Origin: Bacteroidota bacterium
GTDB taxonomy: Bacteria > Bacteroidota > Bacteroidia > UKL13-3
Assembly: GCA_947491825.1 (NCBI GenBank)
Contig: CANLLM010000006.1
Coordinates: 1 to 45,819, forward strand
Direction of reading: 5' to 3'
Length of the DNA stretch: 45,819 nucleotides
In this document: positions 18,513 to 27,522 of the stretch, one piece after another
Position numbering within the stretch: position 1 is the first letter of the stretch
How the letters are laid out: each line of letters opens with the position of its first letter
Notes under the pieces: model-generated
Told to the model about the DNA's origin: nothing
Database searches by the model: none
Seen by the model: the letters and a program-made list of their open reading frames with translations, nothing else
Translations under genes and position numbers: made by a program

Positions 18513-18932
18513 ATGCCATATCCGGAAATGTTAGTTGCGCCAATGCGCCAACAACTAGAAAATGTAGGTTTTACAAGTTTAAAGACAGCTTCAGAGGTTG
18601 AACAAGAATTAACAGATAATACAGGAACAAAATTATTGGTATTTAACTCGGTATGCGGTTGCGCTGCTGGTACTTGCCGTCCTGGAGTTATTAAAGCTGT
18701 TGAGAACGCTGCCAAAAAGCCAAGTAAATTAATTACTGTTTTTGCCGGACAAGAAACCGAAGCCGTTGCAAAAGCACGCGAGTTTACAGCGCCATTTCCG
18801 CCATCAAGCCCAAGTATTGCATTATACAAAAATGGCGAATTGGTTCATTTTATTGAGCGCCATAACATTGAAGGCCGCAGCGCAGATATGATTGCTGCTA
18901 ATTTAGAAGCCGCCTTTAATGAATTTTGCTAA
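18513..18932 (+). CDS. Bacilliredoxin (BrxA/BrxB, YphP/YqiW family)
   Basis: The 139-residue product is a thioredoxin-fold protein of the DUF1094 family. The active site is the unusual CGC motif in VCGCAAGTCRPGV, with a further conserved Cys three residues after AAGT. Family members remove bacillithiol from proteins modified under oxidative stress, or act as general disulfide isomerases. Whether this organism makes bacillithiol cannot be judged here. Other family marks are MPYPEMLVAPMRQQLENVGF at the start and FPPSSPSIALYKNGELVHF. It is monocistronic, with a strong terminator 18 nt after the stop. Confidence 0.92.
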   Translation: MPYPEMLVAPMRQQLENVGFTSLKTASEVEQELTDNTGTKLLVFNSVCGCAAGTCRPGVIKAVENAAKKPSKLITVFAGQETEAVAKAREFTAPFPPSSPSIALYKNGELVHFIERHNIEGRSADMIAANLEAAFNEFC

Positions 18933-18950
18933 CACTTAAAACGAGATTAA

Positions 18951-18985
18951 AAAAGCCTTACAGCGCAACTGTAAGGCTTTTCTTT
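18951..18985 (+). terminator. Strong intrinsic terminator after the bacilliredoxin gene
   Basis: A perfect 13-bp stem (18951-18963 with 18969-18981) has a 5-nt loop and a T-rich tail. The next gene starts 34 nt downstream. Confidence 0.85.
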
Positions 18986-19019
18986 TGGTCTAGGTATGGT
19001 AAATTAATACAAACAAACC

Positions 19020-21479
19020 TTGGTAAAAACTAGATGGAGCGTACTTATTTTATTGATTTGGTTATCGTTAACCATTTCTGCGCAAAATCTTGTTCAAAAC
19101 CCTAGCTTTGAAATTTATCCCAATTGCCCCTTGTCCAGAAACGATGGTAGACTACCTTTTAACTGGATACAACCCACAGACGGAACAGCTGACTATTTTA
19201 ATTCCTGTGTAACGGGCAGTGGCACTAATTTGCCTGATGTACCGGTTAATTTTGTAGGTAATCAAAGTGCCAACACGGGCAATGCTTATATTGGTGTTTA
19301 TGTTAATATTGAGTCTAGTGGGCAATATGCAGGATATCGCGAATACATGCAAAGCACGCTGACCAGTAGTCTTGTTACTGGCAGAACATACAAGTTTGAA
19401 ATGTATGTTAGTTTAGCTGATGAAAGCCAATTTGCTGCAAATAATTTGGGGGTGTATCTCTCTTCCCAACAAATTAGTACCAATAATTCAAACGTGCTTA
19501 ACGTTACTCCACAAATTACTTTTACGGGTTATGTAACAGATAAAAACAACTGGACGAAAATATCAGGAAATTATATTGCAACAGGGGGCGAACGTTACAT
19601 CACCGTTGGTAGTTTTTCTGTAAATAATAGCACCAACCTTCAATCAGTGTCCGGGGGCAGTGGTGGCGGGTGGAATAAAATGTGTTACTACTACATTGAT
19701 GACATATCAATAGTGCCAGATTGCACAAATATGGACACCCTTACAGACAAGTATGTTACAACCTGTTCAGGCCCTACCAACCCAACCACGCTATCATCTT
19801 CTATAATTGGCACCAATTATTTATGGAATACCGGTGCCAATAGTAAATCCATCTCAACATTGGTATCTGGCATGTACACGATAAGAACATGGGTTGATCC
19901 ATGCTTTGTTTACGACACAATTTATTTAACGCGAAAAGAAAATCCTACTTTTACTCTTATCGAAGATACAGCCATTTGTATTAATTCATCACAACCAATA
20001 TTCATTTCAACAGGACAACCTCAATCCAATTATTCTTATTTATGGAATACAAACGATACAACACCCGGGATATCTATTAGTAATGTAGGAGTGTATAAAA
20101 TTACTGTAACTAAAAACAATTGCTCCATTACAGATAGTGTAATTGTTCGCCAAAAATATCCGCCTAATATCAATATCGGTAAAGACACCATTGTCTGCTA
20201 CAACTCGTTTTATTACATTAATGCCTTAACACCCCAAGCAAGTTATATCTGGAACACAGGAAGCACACAAAGTAATATAATAGTTAATGAGGGTTTGTAT
20301 TGGGTTGAAGTTACGGTAAATGGATGTTCAGCATTAGACAGTGTGCTGGTTACAAACAAACCTAACCCCAACCTAAACATCGGAATTGACTCAAGTATAT
20401 GTCCGTATCAACTAATTACTTTAAACGCTAGTGCTGCAAATGCACAAAGTTACCGATGGTTTGATGGCACTGTTGGACCTATTTATAACCATGTTGGTGG
20501 TGGTACATTTTGGGTTGAAATATTAAAAGATGGGTGTACCTATTTGGACACAGTATTATTTACCAATAAGTTATTGCCTTTTGTAAATCTTGGTCCTGAT
20601 AAAATAATATGTAATACTGACACCACAACACTATCAACAAACACCGCTAATGCAGTAAAATACTTTTGGAGTACGGGGCAAACTTTAGCTGAAATCAAGG
20701 TGAATAAAATTGGTGAATATTGGATCTCAGTTACAGATAACAGTGGATGCTACAACACCGATACCATTAACGTAGACACCTTCGTTTCTCCATTTGTTTT
20801 TATTGGAAACGATGATGCATTTTGTGAAGGAACAAGCTATACCATTGCATGCGATAAAGTTTTTAATACATACCTATGGCAAGATGGAACGCGCAATACT
20901 AGTTTAACAACTGTATCTGGTGGTAAATTTTATATTGAAGTAACAGATAACAATAATTGTACAGCTAGAGATACCATTGCATTAACAATGTACCCTAGAC
21001 CAACATTATTTACTAACCGTATTGTTAAAGTATGCAGACAAGATACGCTACTTCAGATTTCGGGAAATTTTTCGCTTGCATTATGGAATGACGGCACTAC
21101 CGCATTTCAATTATTGGCTAAAAACCCTGGATACTTTAGTGTTGAAGTTACAGATACGCTAGGATGTAAAAACAAAACAGAAATTGCCGTTATTTCAAGT
21201 TGCCCAGCAAGCATTTACGTACCTAACGTATTTAGTCCGAATAACGATGGCAGCAATGATGTATTTAGAGCATATGTTACCGAAGTGAATAAATACAATT
21301 TGAAAATTTATTCTAGATGGGGTACGTTAGTATTTGAAACCGCTGATATCTATGAAAGTTGGAATGGCACATTTGAAGGCACCCAAGCACCAAATGATGC
21401 ATACATTTACCTCATAACATATACCGGTGAAGATGGGATAAGTGGCACCATATATGGCAACGTTACATTGATAAGATAA
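19020..21479 (+). CDS. Secreted T9SS type B (gliding motility-associated C-terminal domain) protein with tandem Ig-like repeats
   Basis: The 819-residue product starts with a signal peptide (KTRWSVLILLIWLSLTISAQ). An N-terminal beta-rich domain beginning NLVQNPSFE follows, to about residue 235. Next come seven tandem repeats of about 70 residues, each with a pattern like IGxDxxIC...YxWxxG...GxYxVxVTxxxGCxxxD. The last 85 residues (VPNVFSPNNDGSNDVF, YSRWGTLVFET, WNGTFEGTQAPNDAYIYLI) form the domain that directs export by the type IX system. The protein is probably anchored or displayed on the cell surface; the N-terminal domain could bind carbohydrate. The only workable start is TTG 19020, because an upstream in-frame ATG (18996) meets a stop after three codons. 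Confidence 0.88.
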   Translation: MVKTRWSVLILLIWLSLTISAQNLVQNPSFEIYPNCPLSRNDGRLPFNWIQPTDGTADYFNSCVTGSGTNLPDVPVNFVGNQSANTGNAYIGVYVNIESSGQYAGYREYMQSTLTSSLVTGRTYKFEMYVSLADESQFAANNLGVYLSSQQISTNNSNVLNVTPQITFTGYVTDKNNWTKISGNYIATGGERYITVGSFSVNNSTNLQSVSGGSGGGWNKMCYYYIDDISIVPDCTNMDTLTDKYVTTCSGPTNPTTLSSSIIGTNYLWNTGANSKSISTLVSGMYTIRTWVDPCFVYDTIYLTRKENPTFTLIEDTAICINSSQPIFISTGQPQSNYSYLWNTNDTTPGISISNVGVYKITVTKNNCSITDSVIVRQKYPPNINIGKDTIVCYNSFYYINALTPQASYIWNTGSTQSNIIVNEGLYWVEVTVNGCSALDSVLVTNKPNPNLNIGIDSSICPYQLITLNASAANAQSYRWFDGTVGPIYNHVGGGTFWVEILKDGCTYLDTVLFTNKLLPFVNLGPDKIICNTDTTTLSTNTANAVKYFWSTGQTLAEIKVNKIGEYWISVTDNSGCYNTDTINVDTFVSPFVFIGNDDAFCEGTSYTIACDKVFNTYLWQDGTRNTSLTTVSGGKFYIEVTDNNNCTARDTIALTMYPRPTLFTNRIVKVCRQDTLLQISGNFSLALWNDGTTAFQLLAKNPGYFSVEVTDTLGCKNKTEIAVISSCPASIYVPNVFSPNNDGSNDVFRAYVTEVNKYNLKIYSRWGTLVFETADIYESWNGTFEGTQAPNDAYIYLITYTGEDGISGTIYGNVTLIR

Positions 21480-21483
21480 CCTG

Positions 21484-21732
21484 TTATTCTTTTTGTTTAC
21501 TGTCTTTCAACATCAATAGAAAGCCAACACTACCAAAAGCCAAAAATAAAATGTACCAATACTTTTCTTTAAGATAAAAATCTATTCCTAACCAAATCAT
21601 CATACCTAAAAACAAAATAGCTCGGAACACCTTACCTTGGTTTACATTTAGGTTTAATCTGGGTAAAATAACTTTCATAAACACCACTATAGCCAATACT
21701 GCCAACAACAAATACATTAATTTTTGGTCCAT
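21484..21732 (-). CDS. Small three-helix membrane protein, unknown function
   Basis: The 82-residue product has three hydrophobic stretches (about residues 5-23, 35-50 and 58-75) joined by short basic loops, ending KDSKQKE. No family is recognised. Its ATG overlaps the stop of the upstream alkaline phosphatase by 1 nt (TAATG), so it is likely translated by re-initiation from the same mRNA. That coupling is the only hint of a functional link. The 3' end lies 4 nt from the convergent T9SS protein gene. Confidence 0.7.
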   Translation of the reverse strand: MDQKLMYLLLAVLAIVVFMKVILPRLNLNVNQGKVFRAILFLGMMIWLGIDFYLKEKYWYILFLAFGSVGFLLMLKDSKQKE

Positions 21733-22805
21733 TATTTTAAGTTAAGCAGCTTTACTATTTTATTAAATATTTCGGTGTTTTCATACATCCCCGCAAACTC
21801 TTGCGCACCTGCACCAAATGCAAATACAGGAACCATTACACCGGTGTGGTCGCCTGTGCTAAACTTCGGTGTAAAACTTAATTTGTCATCACTTTCGTTT
21901 AAAGTTAAACCACCTGTCTCGTGGTCGGCAGTGACAATTACCAACATGTCTTTATCTTTTGCGGCCATATCTAATATGGCATTAATGGTTTCGTTAAAAT
22001 CCCAAAGCTCTGTTTGCATATACTGGTAATCATTTTCATGCCCACCCCAATCAATTTGGCTACCTTCAACCATTAACAAATACCCATTTTTATTCTTGCT
22101 TAAGTTGTTGATGGCTTGGGTTGATGCATTTTTTAAAAATTCACCCCTGCCTTTAAGCATAGGTTTCATCTCATCTTTTGCCAAGGTATAAATATACTTT
22201 GATGCATTTACATCAACCAAAACAGAATCGTTAAATACGCTAAAGCCTTTAGCTTTTAAATCGTCTGCAAGGTTTCTTTTATCGTCACGGTTGTATATAA
22301 AATTTGCTCCACCTCCAATAGCAATATCACAATTACCACTTAATAAAAATGTGCTGATGCTATCGTACATTTTACGGTGTTTTACATGCGCATAGAAGCT
22401 TGCCGGTGTTGCATGTTGTATGCTAACTGTGACCACCACTCCAGTCGCTAAATTTTGCTTTTGGGCCATCTCAAACAAGGTAGGTAGAGGTACAGTATCT
22501 GCATCAACACCAATGGCATTGTTGTATGTTTTTTTACCAATTGCGAATGCGGTAGCTCCGGCACCACTATCGGTAATGTACTGTTTGGCTGATGATGTTT
22601 TGCTTAATCCAATAAACGGGAAACGCATAAACGCATTTTGCCCGCTGTACTGACTCATTGCTCCACTAATTTGAGTAAGTCCCATGCCATCGCCAATTAA
22701 GAAAACTACACGCTTTGGTTTTGCATTATGCTGTGCAACGGAGGCTTGCGTTAAACCCATTAAACCAAATAACCATAAGATTTGAACAAAACGTTTTAAA
22801 AACAT
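21732..22805 (-). CDS. Alkaline phosphatase (PhoA family), exported
   Basis: The 357-residue product has a signal peptide (VQILWLFGLMGLTQASVAQ) and a complete set of alkaline phosphatase motifs. Asp39 lies in LIGDGMGLTQ and the nucleophile Ser80 in TDSGAGATA. Metal ligands are in MVEGSQIDWGGHEND, VTADHETGG and STGDHTGV. It is shorter than the E. coli enzyme (about 470 residues), as in many Bacteroidota homologues. It should release phosphate from esters in the periplasm. No Pho-box-like site is apparent in the upstream 110 nt. It is first in a two-gene unit with the small membrane protein. Confidence 0.92.
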   Translation of the reverse strand: MFLKRFVQILWLFGLMGLTQASVAQHNAKPKRVVFLIGDGMGLTQISGAMSQYSGQNAFMRFPFIGLSKTSSAKQYITDSGAGATAFAIGKKTYNNAIGVDADTVPLPTLFEMAQKQNLATGVVVTVSIQHATPASFYAHVKHRKMYDSISTFLLSGNCDIAIGGGANFIYNRDDKRNLADDLKAKGFSVFNDSVLVDVNASKYIYTLAKDEMKPMLKGRGEFLKNASTQAINNLSKNKNGYLLMVEGSQIDWGGHENDYQYMQTELWDFNETINAILDMAAKDKDMLVIVTADHETGGLTLNESDDKLSFTPKFSTGDHTGVMVPVFAFGAGAQEFAGMYENTEIFNKIVKLLNLK

Positions 22806-22921
22806 GGTTGCAAGTTATGCCAATTGCGTTTATTTTTAAAAACAAATCAAGATGGTGAATTCAGATGATGAAATATCTGACCAAAAAAGCAGTGAGTATG
22901 CGCACATACATGTAATTGAAA

Positions 22922-24016
22922 TTAAGCTAATTCAAAAAACTTTCCGGGAAGTTGCCTTATTATCCCATTAAATTCTAAATCGAGCAAGGTTAAGGATAGG
23001 TTACCACTATCTATTTGTAGTGCAAAAGCAATATCGTCTATACCGGCTTTTGTTTTACTACGAATAAAATTAACAATGGCCAACTCTTGGGATGATAAAC
23101 CTAAAGGCATTTGTTGCTGCTCAGGTAGTTTAGGGGTTGACGTTTCCCATCCCATAGCAATTAATACATCATCGGGTACAGTAATGATAGATGCTTTGTT
23201 AAGTTTAATAAGTGCGTTACAACCATAAGAATTATCATCACTTACCCTCCCCGGCACAGCCATTATTTCTTTATTGTAACTATTTGCTATTTCTGCAGTA
23301 ATCATGGCACCACCTTTTACACCAGTTTCAACAACAACCAACACATCAGATAAGCCTGCAACAATTCTGTTTCGTTTCGGAAAGTTTTCTCTTTCGGGAA
23401 TTGTACCACTTGTAAACTCTGTTAATAGACCACCATGTTCAAGCATTTGTTTGGCTATGGTTTTATGCTGACTAGGATAAATCCTGTCAAGTCCGTGGGC
23501 CATAACGCCCAGTGTAGATAAGCCATTTTTAACTGAACTACGATGTGCGGCAACATCAATACCCAATGCCAAGCCGCTTATTATTAATGCCCCAGTTGGT
23601 CTCAAAGTTTCTACTAACTCCTCTGTAAATGCTTTTCCGTAATCACTTGCTTTGCGAGTTCCCACAATACCCACAATTTTATCGGAATCTAAATTTGCAT
23701 TGCCTAATGCATAAAGCATAACCGGAGCATCAGTTAAATTTTTAAGGCGTTGTGGGTATTCTTTATCCAAATAAAACATGGTTTTAATTCCATGCTTTTC
23801 TATGAACTTTACCTCTACCTCTGCCTGTTTAAAATGATTAAACTTATGTATGCTATCGGCAAGTGTTTCGCCTATACCGGGTATTTGTAACAAACGTGAT
23901 TTTTTCTGCTTGAACACTTCGGCAACACCACCACAATAACTGACTAAGTTTCGTGCTAAAACATCGCCAATACCTGGTATTTGCGTGAGGGCTATTTGGT
24001 ATACTAAATTTTCCAT
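22922..24016 (-). CDS. dprA: DNA-processing protein DprA
   Basis: The 364-residue product loads RecA on incoming single-stranded DNA during natural transformation. A helix-hairpin-helix part at the N-terminus contains LLQIPGIGETLADSI. The Rossmann-like DprA core has VGTRKASDYGKAF, IISGLALGIDVAAHRSS and FPKRNRIVAGLSDVLVVVE, followed by KGGAMITAEIA and VPGRVSD. A C-terminal winged helix of the DML1 type spans about residues 300-364. All parts are intact. A -7 element (24044-24037) gives a leader of about 15 nt. It appears monocistronic. Confidence 0.95.
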   Translation of the reverse strand: MENLVYQIALTQIPGIGDVLARNLVSYCGGVAEVFKQKKSRLLQIPGIGETLADSIHKFNHFKQAEVEVKFIEKHGIKTMFYLDKEYPQRLKNLTDAPVMLYALGNANLDSDKIVGIVGTRKASDYGKAFTEELVETLRPTGALIISGLALGIDVAAHRSSVKNGLSTLGVMAHGLDRIYPSQHKTIAKQMLEHGGLLTEFTSGTIPERENFPKRNRIVAGLSDVLVVVETGVKGGAMITAEIANSYNKEIMAVPGRVSDDNSYGCNALIKLNKASIITVPDDVLIAMGWETSTPKLPEQQQMPLGLSSQELAIVNFIRSKTKAGIDDIAFALQIDSGNLSLTLLDLEFNGIIRQLPGKFFELA

Positions 24017-24036
24017 TTTAAGGTTTAAGTGGTTAT

Positions 24037-24044
24037 CAAAACTA
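24037..24044 (-). promoter_or_regulatory. -7 promoter element (TAGTTTTG) of dprA
   Basis: TAGTTTTG on the minus strand fits TAnnTTTG, 20 nt upstream of the dprA ATG. A partial -33 (TTTC) lies 16 nt further upstream. Confidence 0.4.
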
Positions 24045-24094
24045 AAGAAATTTAGTAGTCGAAAAAGCTAATAATTTTAGCAAATATCACCACA

Positions 24095-24126
24095 CAAAAA
24101 AACCCCGTTATTGCTAACGAGGTTTT
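24095..24126 (-). terminator. Intrinsic terminator after rplT
   Basis: On the minus strand a 12-bp stem (24126-24115 with 24110-24099, one G-T pair) closes a 4-nt loop and runs into a T tract to 24095. It ends the thrS-infC-rpmI-rplT unit. Confidence 0.8.
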
Positions 24127-24158
24127 GATGTATATCGTAAACCGGCTTGGTTAATAAA

Positions 24159-24506
24159 TTATTTTTTTACTGAATCAACTACAGCTTTAAAAGTTTCAGG
24201 GTGATTCATTGCTAAATCAGCAAGAACTTTACGGTTTAAACCTAGATTACTCTTAGCCACTAGTCCCATAAATTGAGAGTAAGATAAGCCTTCCAAACGT
24301 ACACCTGCATTGATACGGGTAATCCACAAGCTGCGGAAATTGCGTTTTTTGGTTTTTCTATCGCGGTAAGAAAAAGCCAATGCACGATCAATGGTGTGCT
24401 TGGCAATGGTTAATACATTTTTACGTTTACCCCAGTAGCCTTTGGCTAACTTTAGGAGTTTTTTTCTGCGTCTGCGAGACGCTACTGAATTTACTGAACG
24501 AGGCAT
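24159..24506 (-). CDS. rplT: 50S ribosomal protein bL20
   Basis: The 115-residue product begins [20 protein letters not shown] and contains [20 protein letters not shown] and [20 protein letters not shown]. These are unmistakable for bL20, which binds 23S rRNA early in large-subunit assembly. In other bacteria bL20 represses its own operon by binding mRNA. Here a 131-nt spacer separates it from rpmI and holds a possible pseudoknot. It is last in the operon. Confidence 0.98.
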   Translation of the reverse strand: MPRSVNSVASRRRRKKLLKLAKGYWGKRKNVLTIAKHTIDRALAFSYRDRKTKKRNFRSLWITRINAGVRLEGLSYSQFMGLVAKSNLGLNRKVLADLAMNHPETFKAVVDSVKK

Positions 24507-24590
24507 AATTTGTTTTTTTTGAACTTAAGCGACTCAACTTTGGGTTGAATTCTTTTGAGCTATTGTTCGGGTTAAAATTAAAATAAACCA

Positions 24591-24620
24591 AGGTAATTTT
24601 AAGGCTTACCTAATTGCCTT
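24591..24620 (-). promoter_or_regulatory. Candidate H-type pseudoknot in the rpmI-rplT spacer
   Basis: Read on the minus strand: stem 1 is AAGGC (24620-24616) with GCCTT (24605-24601). Stem 2 is AGGTAA (24611-24606) with TTACCT (24596-24591). Loop 1 is AATT and loop 3 is AAAA, with no nucleotide between the stems. These lengths are ideal for a stacked H-type pseudoknot. A further hairpin-forming stretch (24528-24575) lies nearer to rplT. By analogy with bL20 autoregulation elsewhere this could be a repressor site. That function is inferred and unproven. Confidence 0.35.
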
Positions 24621-24637
24621 TTACTTTTAGCGGAAAA

Positions 24638-24838
24638 TTATTTACCGATTCCAAGTAAGTGTTTAACCAATCCCATATCGGCATCGCTAACTACAACCAT
24701 TTTGGTTAAGCCGCGTTTTTGCTTAGTGGTTTTTTTGGTTAAGATGTGATTTTTGAATGCTTGCGCACGTTTAATTTTACCACTAGGGGTTAATTTAAAG
24801 CGCTTTTTCGCAGCACTGTTAGTTTTCATTTTAGGCAT
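24638..24838 (-). CDS. rpmI: 50S ribosomal protein bL35
   Basis: The 66-residue basic product has the bL35 pattern: [20 protein letters not shown] at the start, then [20 protein letters not shown]. It is a small structural protein of the large ribosomal subunit. It lies 50 nt after infC and 131 nt before rplT, in the order conserved across bacteria. Confidence 0.98.
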   Translation of the reverse strand: MPKMKTNSAAKKRFKLTPSGKIKRAQAFKNHILTKKTTKQKRGLTKMVVVSDADMGLVKHLLGIGK

Positions 24839-24888
24839 AATCCTGTTTCCCTTTTTTATTTAAAATCCAATCTACGATAATTCTTTAT

Positions 24889-25512
24889 TTACTTGGCAGC
24901 TTTACCTTTTGGAGCCATCAGTAAAAACATCTTTTTACCCTCCAACTTTGGTAACTGCTCTACTTTACCTATCTCAGATAGTTTTTGTGCAAATTGAAGC
25001 AATAATACCTCACCCCTTTCTTTGTAAACAATAGCACGTCCTTTAAAAAAAACGTAAGCACGTACTTTGTTTCCCTCTTGCAAAAACTTTTCGGCATGTT
25101 TTAATTTAAATTCAAAATCATGCTCGTCTGTGTTAGGTCCAAAACGAATTTCTTTAATCTCTTGCTTAGCAGAATTCGCTTTTAATTCTTTTTTCTTTTT
25201 CTTCTGCTCGTATAAAAACTTTTTATAATCGGCTATTTTACATACCGGAGGTTCTGCGTTTGGCGAAATCTCAATTAAGTCTAACTCCAGCTCATTGGCA
25301 ATGCGCAAAGCATCTTGTATGGTTACAATACCCGGCTCCACGTTGTCGCCTACTAACCTTACTTCACGAGCACGAATATTTTCGTTTAACTTATGTTCAG
25401 GTTCTAGCGATTTACGTCCACGTGATATAAATCCTGGTTTCAAACCGTTGTTCGGACGTTGTCCCGGTCCTGCTGGTCTGCCGGGTGTAATTGGTGTGTT
25501 TGGTGCTGCCAA
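24889..25512 (-). CDS. infC: Translation initiation factor IF-3
   Basis: The 207-residue product has a proline/glycine-rich N-terminal extension of about 40 residues. The IF3-N domain follows ([20 protein letters not shown]), then a lysine-rich linker ([20 protein letters not shown]) and the IF3-C domain ([20 protein letters not shown]). IF-3 binds the 30S subunit and checks the start codon. The start is TTG at 25512-25510, 4 nt after the thrS stop. No ATG precedes the conserved domain in this frame, so a non-ATG start is required, as is common for infC where it permits autoregulation. Confidence 0.95.
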   Translation of the reverse strand: MAAPNTPITPGRPAGPGQRPNNGLKPGFISRGRKSLEPEHKLNENIRAREVRLVGDNVEPGIVTIQDALRIANELELDLIEISPNAEPPVCKIADYKKFLYEQKKKKKELKANSAKQEIKEIRFGPNTDEHDFEFKLKHAEKFLQEGNKVRAYVFFKGRAIVYKERGEVLLLQFAQKLSEIGKVEQLPKLEGKKMFLLMAPKGKAAK

Positions 25513-25516
25513 ATGT

Positions 25517-27454
25517 TTAGTTATTTATTTTTACTTGTTCTTTAAAATAGCTTACAAAATCCTCTAGTTTTAATTTCCCTACTTCCTCTCCTCCGTGCTT
25601 ACGAACAGAAACCGCTTCTTCTAGCATTTCTTGCTCACCAACCACCAACATAAATGGGATTTTCTTCACTTCAGCATCTCTAATTTTTCTTCCCACTTTC
25701 TCATTTCTATCATCAAGCGGGCCGCGAATATCTGCTTTATTAAGCACATTCACAACTTTTTGCGCGTAGTCATGATATTTTTCACTAATAGGTAATACAG
25801 TAACGGGTTCTGGAGTTAACCAAAGAGGAAAATTACCTGCACAATGCTCTATCAAAACTGCCACAAAACGCTCTAGAGAGCCGAATGGTGCACGATGTAT
25901 CATTACTGGGCGGTGCTTTTGGTTATCACTTCCGGTATACTCCAACTCAAAACGTTCCGGTAAATTATAATCAACCTGAATAGTACCTAATTGCCACTTA
26001 CGACCTATGGCATCTTTAACCATAAAGTCTAACTTCGGACCGTAAAATGCTGCTTCTCCTAACTCCACAACCGTAGTTAATCCTTTTTCAGCTGCAGATT
26101 CGATGATAGCTTGTTCTGCCAATGCCCAATTTTCATCAGACCCAATATATTTAACTTTATTTTCAGGATCTCGTAAAGATATTTGCGCTGTGTAATCTTT
26201 AAAATCTAAAGCTTTAAAAACATAAAGCACCAAATCAATTACCTTAATAAATTCATCTTTCACTTGGTCCGGACGACAAAACAAATGTGCGTCATCTTGC
26301 GTAAAACCACGAACACGAGTTAAACCATGTAATTCGCCTGCTTGCTCGTAGCGGTATACCGTACCAAACTCGGCATAACGTACCGGTAAATCTTTATAGG
26401 ACTTAGGTGAAGCTTTATATATCTCGCAATGATGTGGGCAATTCATTGGTTTTAAGAAAAATTCTTCCCCTTCACGAGGAGTGGATATTGGCTGAAATGA
26501 ATCAGCACCATATTTTTCGTAATGACCTGAAGTGATGTATAAATTTTTGTTACCAATGTGTGGCGTTATAACAGGCAAATACCCCGCCTCCATTTGTGCC
26601 TTTTGCAAAAACTGCACTAACTTTTCGCGCAACATAGCTCCTTTCGGTAACCACAATGGTAAACCCATGCCTACTTTTTCAGAAAAAGTAAACAATTCCA
26701 TTTCTTTGCCCAATTTACGGTGATCACGTTTTTTAGCCTCTTCAATCATTGCCAAATGTTCATCTAGCTCTGATTTTTTAGTGAAAGTTACCCCATAAAT
26801 ACGCGTTAACATTTTGTTCTTTTCATCACCACGCCAATATGCTCCGGCAACACTCATTAGTTTTATTGCTTTTATAAAACCAGTGTGTGGCACATGCGGA
26901 CCACGACATAAATCGGTGAAGTGACCTTGGCTATAAAAGGTTATACTACCATCATCTAAACCTGCTAATAAATCAAGTTTATACTCATCGCCTTTTTCTT
27001 TGAAATAGGCAATGGCATCAGCTTTACTAACTTCTTTGCGACTAAAGACATTTGATTGTTTGGCCAATTCGGTCATTTTATCTTCTATGCGTTTAAAGTC
27101 TTCGCTCGAAAATTCTTTACCGCCAAAATCTACATCATAATAAAATCCGTTTTCAATTGCAGGTCCAATTCCAAATTTGGTTCCAGGGAATAGCAATTCA
27201 ATTGCTTCCGCCATTAAATGTGCAGAAGAATGCCACATGGTTTGTTTGGCTTCTTTGTCATTCCACGTTAACAAGGTTAATGTAGCATTAGTTTGAATAG
27301 GTCGGGTAGCATCCCAAACCTCACCATTTACTTTAGCTGCTAATACATTGCGGGCCAAGCCTTCGCTAATTGATTTGGCTACATCTAAGGCGGTTGCTCC
27401 CGATTCATACGAACGAACGGAACCGTCAGGTAACGTGATATTAATATTGCTCAT
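25517..27454 (-). CDS. thrS: Threonine-tRNA ligase
   Basis: The 645-residue class II synthetase charges tRNA-Thr. Domains in order are TGS (about 1-61), the editing domain with [17 protein letters not shown], the catalytic core with [11 protein letters not shown] and [20 protein letters not shown] (motif 2), motif 3 in [13 protein letters not shown], and the anticodon-binding domain from about residue 540. All are complete. It heads the thrS-infC-rpmI-rplT unit. A TACTTTG sequence ends 10 nt before the ATG, so its leader is probably very short and cannot hold an E. coli-style operator. Confidence 0.97.
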   Translation of the reverse strand: MSNINITLPDGSVRSYESGATALDVAKSISEGLARNVLAAKVNGEVWDATRPIQTNATLTLLTWNDKEAKQTMWHSSAHLMAEAIELLFPGTKFGIGPAIENGFYYDVDFGGKEFSSEDFKRIEDKMTELAKQSNVFSRKEVSKADAIAYFKEKGDEYKLDLLAGLDDGSITFYSQGHFTDLCRGPHVPHTGFIKAIKLMSVAGAYWRGDEKNKMLTRIYGVTFTKKSELDEHLAMIEEAKKRDHRKLGKEMELFTFSEKVGMGLPLWLPKGAMLREKLVQFLQKAQMEAGYLPVITPHIGNKNLYITSGHYEKYGADSFQPISTPREGEEFFLKPMNCPHHCEIYKASPKSYKDLPVRYAEFGTVYRYEQAGELHGLTRVRGFTQDDAHLFCRPDQVKDEFIKVIDLVLYVFKALDFKDYTAQISLRDPENKVKYIGSDENWALAEQAIIESAAEKGLTTVVELGEAAFYGPKLDFMVKDAIGRKWQLGTIQVDYNLPERFELEYTGSDNQKHRPVMIHRAPFGSLERFVAVLIEHCAGNFPLWLTPEPVTVLPISEKYHDYAQKVVNVLNKADIRGPLDDRNEKVGRKIRDAEVKKIPFMLVVGEQEMLEEAVSVRKHGGEEVGKLKLEDFVSYFKEQVKINN

Positions 27455-27522
27455 AAAAGTAACGCAAAGTAAGTGCTAGAAAGCGAAAAAGAAAAAATTA
27501 ATGTGAGATGTCTTACTATTTA

